Both the position numbers and the translations under genes were made by a program. Below are positions 59,127 to 64,000 of a DNA stretch of 64,000 nucleotides, one piece after another. Every line of letters starts with the position of its first letter. Position 1 is the stretch's first letter. The notes under the pieces were generated by a model that saw only the letters and a list, made by a program, of their open reading frames with translations, was not told the origin of the DNA and ran no database searches. This DNA is from Pogona vitticeps (taxonomy: Eukaryota > Chordata > Lepidosauria > Squamata > Agamidae): NCBI RefSeq assembly GCF_051106095.1, contig NC_135789.1, positions 23,865,764-23,929,763 on the forward strand. The letters are read 5' to 3'.

Positions 59127-62100
59127 GGTAACTTTTGAAAGCAACTAAGTGTTGCTCATTCTGCCTAAAAAGTAACTCTATAACTAGATAGCTGAATTGC
59201 TTGTTATGATAAGTAGTTGGAACTACTACATTACTTGTAATGAATGACTTCCCGGCCTGAAGACTGACCACCCACACCCTCTTCCACAGGAATCTTCATC
59301 ATCACCTTAGAACGGCAGAGCTGGAAGGGATCCTGTGGGGTCATCCAGTCCAGCCCCTGTCAAGGAAGCCCAATGGAGGAATCAAACTCCCAACCTCTGG
59401 CTTTGCAGCCAGAGATCAAAACCACCGAGCTGTCCTTCTTAGGGAACCCATAGACGGCCACGAGCTTTTTCCTGGGCTCCTTCTAGAGGCCGATCCCTCT
59501 TGCAGAACCTTCAGCCATTATGGTTGTGGTTACCGTTGTCGATCACAAACAGGGTGCGGCTGTTGTCATGGTCTCTCAGGTCCTTCCTTGGGATGTTCTT
59601 GTTGAGCAAATTGAGCGCCTGATCCCGGCCATGTCCAGACACCTTTTTACTGGGGAGCATGTCCAGGAGATGAACGGTGATGGCTCTCAAATCCTTCTTT
59701 GGATCTGGACAAAAGACGAAAGCAATGGGGGGGTGAGATCTGAAGAGGCGCTGAATTGCTGCAGCAATTTTTTAAAAGTGCAAAACAGGATTGCTGCATT
59801 TGGATTTGGTCCCCATGTTTGCGATCGCTGGGGTCGAACTGCAGAGGCTGGGCCAGCCCTTTTCAGAAGGCATTTAACTAGGGCAAGAGAGAGGAAGTTT
59901 TGTGCTTCTTTTAATTTGTAGCTAAGCGCCTCCGCAATGCTTTTTTTTAAAAAAAAGTCCTCCCAAAGCATCACTGAGCCACTGTGTGGTTTTGCAAGAA
60001 TTCAAAAGAAAGGCAAACCTTCCTCTCCAAAGGTGAGCAGCAAGGAAAGTTTAAAGGGAGAGCTCCCCGTTTCTCAAAATCGTTAACCAGCTCCTTCCTC
60101 TGTGCTTTGCCTAAGTGGCTGAATGATTTTGAGTAACAGGAAGCTTCCTCTTTATTAAGGGGAAAGAAGTCTTGATTGCAGTCAACTGGTCCCTTGTAGT
60201 GTGATGTGGTTGATCCTTGAAGGGGGACCTACTGCCCAGGACCCTGTTTAGCAGGAGATAGATAGAACTGGCCCAGGATAATTTGGCTGTCTGATCACAC
60301 CCCAAGAGAAAAGGGAAAGGCAAGAATGGGGAAAAAAAGTGGGGTATTATTTTGGAGAGAAGGAGGCGGGAGAGAGAAAGAAAATGCAGCAAAAGTGGAA
60401 GGAAAAAATATAAATACAGGAGGACTGTGGTATATATACGACGGATTTGTTCCAGGTGCCCCCATGGATGCTTAAAAGATATAGCAAACTCTCTCTCCCT
60501 CCCTCCCTCCCTCTCTCTCTCAGCAGGTTATATGGTTCCCTCTAGTGGCCAGTTTTGTTAATACACCTTGGAAACACACATTTTCTTGCGTGTTAAATTT
60601 TATATTTTCAGGCCGCGGCTAAGTGAACCTGTGGGTCCTGATCAAGTGGTGTCCTACTGTATAAAAGAGAAAGAGATTTTAAAAAAGGGACGCCACAAAG
60701 GGAGAGAAGAAAAAAAAAAGGAGGAAAACAAAAAATGAGAAATACTCAGAGAAAGAGGAAAGACTGTCTGTGACTGCTTGCAACTTTGCTCCTATGCCCC
60801 CCCCCAAACCACTGGCTTCCCCCATGATAGATTATCCCCAAGGACACAGAAAACATCCCATGCTTTGCAGTGGCACCGGGGTGTGTGTGTGCCATGTTCT
60901 TGCCCTCGTTTGCGAGTCCACCTGACGAACCGCAGCTGCCCGTCCATCGGCCACAAGACTCACCCAGCACCAAGGCGTCCTCCTTCCCGTGATCCTCCTT
61001 CTTGCCCTCCCCGGTTAAAGAGTCGATGATGGACTGGAAGAGGCTGGAGACGGCCAGGGAAATCTCTTCGTGGTTGATGGACATCCAGAGGCAGATGTTG
61101 CCGATGCCCAAGGCGTGGAGGATGGCCGTGGCCTATCATCAAAAGTGGGAGGGAAAGACACATCTTTTTTTGGGTGGGTTGGGGGTCTGATTGTCTAGCA
61201 GGACGACTGCATCCAACCTTTTGTTTTATTGACCAAAGGATTCTTCCGAAATCCCCCCCTTTTTCTACCCGAAGTCAAAAGGAAGGCTGGATCCAATATA
61301 AAATTACCCAGCCACCTTTTTCTCAATGGGAGCCGTCTTCTTCTAGCTCCCAAGATTCTCACCTTCGCCACTACTTTAGTAACCATGAGGTCTAGAGACT
61401 TGGGGCTCTTTTATTATTATTATTTTTAAACAAGAGGGCAAGCTCAGTTACACTCTCCAGTGCTATACAGTCATACCCCTGTATTCCAGGGGGATTGGTT
61501 GGTTCCAGGACCCTTCAGCAAATACTGAAAATGACAGTGGATTACTGTACAATGAACGCTATTTTAATAGCAAGCACGATCAATAGCATGTCTTTGGGTC
61601 CCTCTAGTGGCCAGTTCTGGTAACTTCATCTTTAGAAATATATGCTTCTAGGATTTTTCTTTTAATATTTTTAATATTTTCAGACTGCGGATAAGTGAAT
61701 CAGCAGATACTGATCCATACAGGGGATCCTACTGTAACTGTTCACAGAATCACAGTGGCATAGAACAACGGAGTGGGAAGGGAGCAGAACAGATCCTGCC
61801 CCTCCTCTGTAGGACAGTCCTTTCAAGTCTTTGAAAAGTGCTACCATATTATCTCCCCTCCATCTTCTTTTCTCAAGGCGAAACATGCCAAGTGCTTTCC
61901 GTCTTCCCTTCTCGAAGGGCTTGGTTTCCGATATCTTTTGTCTAAATATATTTTCACTTTTGTGGGTCTCTACCATGCTCTGAATTCCAGGTGAGAACCT
62001 GAGCTTGCTTTTTAGTCCAGGATGGTCTGAAGGCCACACGTAGTGTGACAGTCGAGGTGCGGCGAAGGTCCGATGGAGAACCGGAAAGCCCCCTCTCGCT

Positions 62101-63420
62101 TACCCGCGCCTTGTGCCCCGTGCACATCCCCGAAAGCGTCCGCACTGCAGCCAGGATCAGCTCGGGGGTTTTGGTGTCTATCAGCCTCAAGAGCAGGTTC
62201 ACGCCATTGTTTTGGAATATTGTCTCCGCTCCGGCTTCCTCCCGACCGAGAACGATCAGATTATTTGCAGCCTGATGCGAAAGAGAGAGCAAAAAAGGAG
62301 GAACTCGTGATAGCCGGACTGGAGGTGCGGAGACAGGAAGAAACTGTTTGGTCCCTCCCTTTGGAGAAGTCACATTATAAACCACACTTTTCAAAGCACA
62401 CAGAATTCCATGTTGAAGAAAGATTTTTTAAAAATGATCTACAGCAAACCAACTGGCTTGTCAATTTCTGTACTTCAGAGGACTTCCATTTTCAGATCTA
62501 GTCTATCTCATAATAGGAGGTGCTACAGAAGATCGGCGCAGGAGGGTCTGCGGACATACTGGATGGCCATGCTAGCTGACTAGAGGAATCTTGGTTTTCA
62601 ACCAGAGGGGTAAGAAAAGCGACTTGTTGGGATTTGTGCCAGCATAAGTATAATTGTGCAAATCGTGGCAGCAAAGGGCCACTCGTTGTCAAGTTGCTGC
62701 TCACTTTTCTGGTCAAGAAACACACCACGTAACTTGCACATAGGCAAGGATGTGAGGAGCAGCTCATGAATTAGCAGCAACTTTCTAATTGCTGTGTATG
62801 CAATGATATTTGTGCTGGTATAAATCCTCAATAGACATTCTAGCCAGTCCTCACATAAATGTAGTGGTTAAAGAACCATTAAATAATGTAATAACATGTT
62901 AAAGAAACACTGAACTATTTTTGCAGCATCGGCTACAATAAGGGAAAGTGTTCCCTGTTAGTTTTCCGATAGGAAAATGATAGGGACAGGATTTTGCGAA
63001 CTACAAATCCCACAATTCTTCATTCTGGGACTTCCACCCAACAGACACACAGCTTAGGGACTCCTAAATGTGGCTCACTTGGGAGAAAGGCATCAACTGG
63101 AAGTCTTTGAGGCTCAGCTCGGCCTAGCTTCCTTTTCGGAAGGAAAGCTCCCAGCTAGCACTGGGGCAGGAACAGAAAGCTTGGGCAGAAAGCTGAAAGC
63201 CCCAATTTGCCTTCTGAAAATTTTTAGGAAGATCCAGGAGTAAGGAAAGGAAGAATTAAAGAGACGTCTGCCTGTTGTATTCTGCTTTTCAAATAAATCT
63301 TTACCAGGAGTCTCGTTTCGAGATTCTCACCTTCTCTCTTTTCTCTTTGTCGCTGTTCTCATCTAGAAGGATTTCAAACATTTTCTGGACCCGGGCATCG
63401 GTAGAGAACTGGATACGGAG
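48623..63420 (-). CDS. UNC45B: Unc-45 myosin chaperone B, 16 exons, 5' end off window
   Basis: UNC45B is a striated-muscle co-chaperone that works with Hsp90 to fold and assemble myosin heads. Exons in transcript order: 63420-63331, 62271-62104, 61132-60964, 59704-59534, 58767-58596, 58053-57753, 56966-56872, 56139-55998, 54578-54438, 54265-54138, 52873-52807, 51842-51729, 51473-51358, 50287-50170, 49613-49458 and 48889-48623. They join in frame to 804 residues plus stop, matching human residues about 128-931. The central armadillo-like domain and the whole myosin-binding UCS domain are present; the N-terminal TPR domain that binds Hsp90 (about 127 residues) is beyond the right edge. Residues such as [17 protein letters not shown] and [12 protein letters not shown] follow UNC45B rather than UNC45A. 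One intron uses a GC donor. Confidence 0.96.
49458..49613 (-). CDS. UNC45B: UNC45B exon, residues ~792-843
   Basis: 52 whole codons, [20 protein letters not shown] through [15 protein letters not shown] acceptor and GTAAG donor. Confidence 0.95.
50170..50287 (-). CDS. UNC45B: UNC45B exon with GC donor, residues ~752-791
   Basis: Encodes [19 protein letters not shown] through [10 protein letters not shown]. The donor reads GAG then GCAAGC; no GT is available at the position needed to keep the frame with the next exon, so this is a GC-AG intron. Confidence 0.93.
50915..51148 (+). mobile_element. MITE family A copy
   Basis: Left CTGTAGGACTCCCATAACCA, right GGTTACGGGGGCCCTACTG before TA. One of the best preserved copies, with matching ends. 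Confidence 0.8.
51358..51473 (-). CDS. UNC45B: UNC45B exon, residues ~714-752
   Basis: Encodes [20 protein letters not shown] through [14 protein letters not shown] acceptor and GTGAG donor. Confidence 0.95.
51729..51842 (-). CDS. UNC45B: UNC45B exon, residues ~676-713
   Basis: 38 whole codons, [19 protein letters not shown]-like through [10 protein letters not shown], phase 0 at both ends. Part of the UCS domain. Confidence 0.94.
52807..52873 (-). CDS. UNC45B: UNC45B short exon, residues ~653-675
   Basis: 67 nt encoding [20 protein letters not shown] then GGK. Recognised by homology; too short to appear as an open frame. GTAG acceptor and GTAAA donor. Confidence 0.93.
53613..54040. mobile_element. 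Tigger/pogo-like MITE, family B
   Basis: Left end TGTGGTGCCTCGCTTAACG (first bases changed), right GTTAAGCGAGGCACCACTG before TA. Ends 98 bases from a UNC45B donor. Confidence 0.8.
54138..54265 (-). CDS. UNC45B: UNC45B exon, residues ~611-653
   Basis: Encodes [20 protein letters not shown] through [10 protein letters not shown]. Only 172 bases from the previous exon, on the edge of a Tigger-like MITE (53613-54040). Confidence 0.95.
54438..54578 (-). CDS. UNC45B: UNC45B exon, residues ~564-610
   Basis: 47 whole codons, [20 protein letters not shown] through [12 protein letters not shown], part of the UCS domain. Confidence 0.96.
54978..55744 (-). mobile_element. MITE family A copy interrupted by a family B MITE
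   Basis: Left CATGGTGGGACCCACATATC, right GACAAGGGTCCTACTG before TA; the core is in reverse orientation ('accatgctatgtattc'). Split by family B at 55235-55667. Confidence 0.8.
55235..55667. mobile_element. Tigger/pogo-like MITE, family B, nested in family A
   Basis: Left AAGTGGTGCCCCGCATAACG and right TATGCGGGGCACCACTG are inverse complements, with TA on each side. It is less decayed than the host element. Confidence 0.85.
55998..56139 (-). CDS. UNC45B: UNC45B exon, residues ~516-563
   Basis: Encodes [20 protein letters not shown] through [10 protein letters not shown], the start of the UCS domain. Confidence 0.96.
56627..56826 (-). mobile_element. MITE family A copy, truncated and partly duplicated
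   Basis: 'gattcgcttatccacagtctg', then 'accagtagagggagccagagaccatgc', and the last segment is repeated 90 bases further on with small changes. No terminal repeats recognised. Confidence 0.6.
56872..56966 (-). CDS. UNC45B: UNC45B exon, residues ~485-516
   Basis: Encodes [20 protein letters not shown] through KLARQCR, at the junction into the UCS domain. CCAG acceptor and GTAAG donor. Confidence 0.95.
57753..58053 (-). CDS. UNC45B: UNC45B exon, residues ~384-484
   Basis: The largest internal exon: [20 protein letters not shown] through [10 protein letters not shown]. It contains the highly conserved [11 protein letters not shown] and [19 protein letters not shown] stretches at the end of the central domain. 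Confidence 0.96.
58596..58767 (-). CDS. UNC45B: UNC45B exon, residues ~327-384
   Basis: Encodes [19 protein letters not shown] through [16 protein letters not shown] acceptor and GTGAG donor. Confidence 0.95.
59062..59124 (+). repeat. (CT)n(CA)n compound microsatellite
   Basis: About 14 CT units followed by about 17 CA units, the same order as at 35251-35321. Confidence 0.97.
59285..59440 (-). mobile_element. tRNA-derived SINE
   Basis: Minus strand: 'ggacagctcggtggttttg', then 'gggagtttgattcctccat' and 'gggctggactggatgacc'. Same family as 20384-20520 in opposite orientation. Confidence 0.7.
59534..59704 (-). CDS. UNC45B: UNC45B exon, residues ~270-327
   Basis: Encodes [20 protein letters not shown] through [17 protein letters not shown] acceptor and GTAAC donor. 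Confidence 0.94.
60417..60659 (+). mobile_element. MITE family A copy
   Basis: Left CAGGAGGACTGTGGTATATA, right AAGTGGTGTCCTACTG before TA, with a (CT)n expansion inside (60489-60522). Confidence 0.75.
60964..61132 (-). CDS. UNC45B: UNC45B exon, residues ~214-270
   Basis: Encodes [20 protein letters not shown] through GKEDALVL. More divergent from human than the other exons (human has RIDRICSLMAVENEE here), but the frame and length agree exactly. Confidence 0.93.
61468..61734 (+). mobile_element. MITE family A copy
   Basis: Left CAGTCATACCCCTGTATTCC after TA, right ATACAGGGGATCCTACTG before TA, with a well kept core. In the UNC45B intron between 61132 and 62104. Confidence 0.8.
61745..61965 (-). 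mobile_element. CR1 LINE fragment
   Basis: 'ttatctcccctccatcttct', 'tctcaaggcgaaacatgcc' and 'gggcttggtttcc' are the antisense of the CR1 region that follows the RT domain; compare 7,900 in sense orientation ('ctttagccttgagaaaagaag'). Confidence 0.7.
62104..62271 (-). CDS. UNC45B: UNC45B exon, residues ~158-213
   Basis: 56 whole codons from [20 protein letters not shown] to TGHKAR, the start of the central armadillo-like region. Confidence 0.95.
63331..63420 (-). CDS. UNC45B: UNC45B exon, residues ~128-157
   Basis: 30 whole codons, [19 protein letters not shown] through KEKREK, just after the TPR domain. AAAG acceptor and GTGAG donor. Confidence 0.94.
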
Positions 63421-63739
63421 CTTTGATGGGAAAGGTGGAGAATACAGGCATGGGTTAGAACAACTAAGGAAGGAGTGGGGAATCCTTGGTCTGACAGGTT
63501 ATTGGACTACAGTTCCCATAATCCTTTGGACACAATATCTGGGGCTTTCTGGGGGTTCAAGGCCAAAGATTCTCTCCCCCTCCCAATTAAAAGAAGGATT
63601 TGTGTTTATAAAATCAGAGGTTGGTGGGGCTTTGTTGACTACCCTATGCAACCTCTTATCTGTTGGAAATTTTTGCAACCTCACAAAATAGGCCTTTAAT
63701 AGGTTAGGTACGGGCTGCCCTTTTTGGGCTGGAGGGACT

Positions 63740-63835
63740 GTCAATCTGTTGTTGTTGTTCAGTTGTTTCTGACTCTTCGTGACCCCATGGACCAGAGCAC
63801 GCCAGGCCCTCCTATCTTCCACTGCCACTGTCAAT
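63740..63835 (-). mobile_element. BovB LINE 3' end
   Basis: Minus-strand translation EDRRAWRALVHGVTKSQKQL then (Asn)n is the C-terminus of BovB ORF2 (usual form REAWRAAVHGVTKSRTRLSD), followed by the (AAC)n tail. Plus strand shows the well-known 'gaccccatgga' stretch. Confidence 0.85.
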
Positions 63836-64000
63836 CTATCCAGTACTAATTAATGGCTCCTTCCCTGCCTCTGATTTCAATGAGGACCCCACCTCTCTGT
63901 TGGCTGCTTTATCCCTTTCTAGAGTTTGTTGAAGTCAGCTGCTGAAAGCAGTCACATTTGCCAGCTGGCTGTTTGATTTGTTTCATTGTAAATAATTGAA

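Noticed and set aside
1-64000. CRISPR arrays, operons, prokaryotic promoters or a retrovirus-like element
   Set aside because: Direct repeats present are microsatellites or dispersed MITEs, the genes are intron-bearing vertebrate genes, and no LTR pair or retroviral coding signature was noticed.

Overview
The window looks like vertebrate nuclear DNA, most likely from a squamate reptile (lizard or snake). It carries three host protein-coding genes with GT-AG introns. Between them lie fragments of BovB, CR1 and L2-type LINEs, tRNA-derived SINEs, many short TA-flanked Tigger/pogo-like MITEs, and long (TTA)n, (CA)n and (TAAA)n arrays. The BovB/CR1/L2/SINE mix fits squamates; the species cannot be named from the sequence.

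Layout. (1) About 843-38,990, minus strand: AP2B1, beta subunit of the AP-2 clathrin adaptor. One non-coding first exon and 17 coding exons give 818 codons. The 42-nt alternative microexon is present, and the last ~133 codons (end of the appendage domain) lie off the left edge. (2) About 38,750-39,230: a CpG-rich interval with ETS-type motifs, probably a shared promoter for AP2B1 (leftward) and PEX12 (rightward). (3) 40,612-42,671, plus strand: PEX12, complete in three coding exons (363 aa). (4) About 43.2-48.4 kb: a short intergenic interval. On the minus strand it holds a strong candidate for SNORD7 (box C/D snoRNA with a textbook guide for U6 A47). 1.6 kb upstream of it is a CpG-rich, YY1/CCAAT-bearing promoter with a first-exon donor, which could be the host gene. 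(5) 48,623 to beyond 64,000, minus strand: UNC45B, myosin co-chaperone. Sixteen exons cover residues ~128-931; the N-terminal TPR exons lie off the right edge. One of its introns has a GC donor.

The order AP2B1-PEX12-(SNORD7)-UNC45B, with these orientations, matches human 17q12 in mirror image. However, the Schlafen (SLFN) cluster that separates PEX12 from UNC45B in mammals is absent here.

The three proteins do unrelated housekeeping or muscle jobs: endocytic cargo adaptor, peroxisomal import ubiquitin ligase and myosin folding. They are neighbours by conserved synteny, not by pathway. The most distinctive non-genic features are the density of one MITE family (about 13 copies), three cases of one MITE inserted inside another, a ~200-bp foldback hairpin in an AP2B1 intron, and a C-rich tract just inside AP2B1 intron 1.
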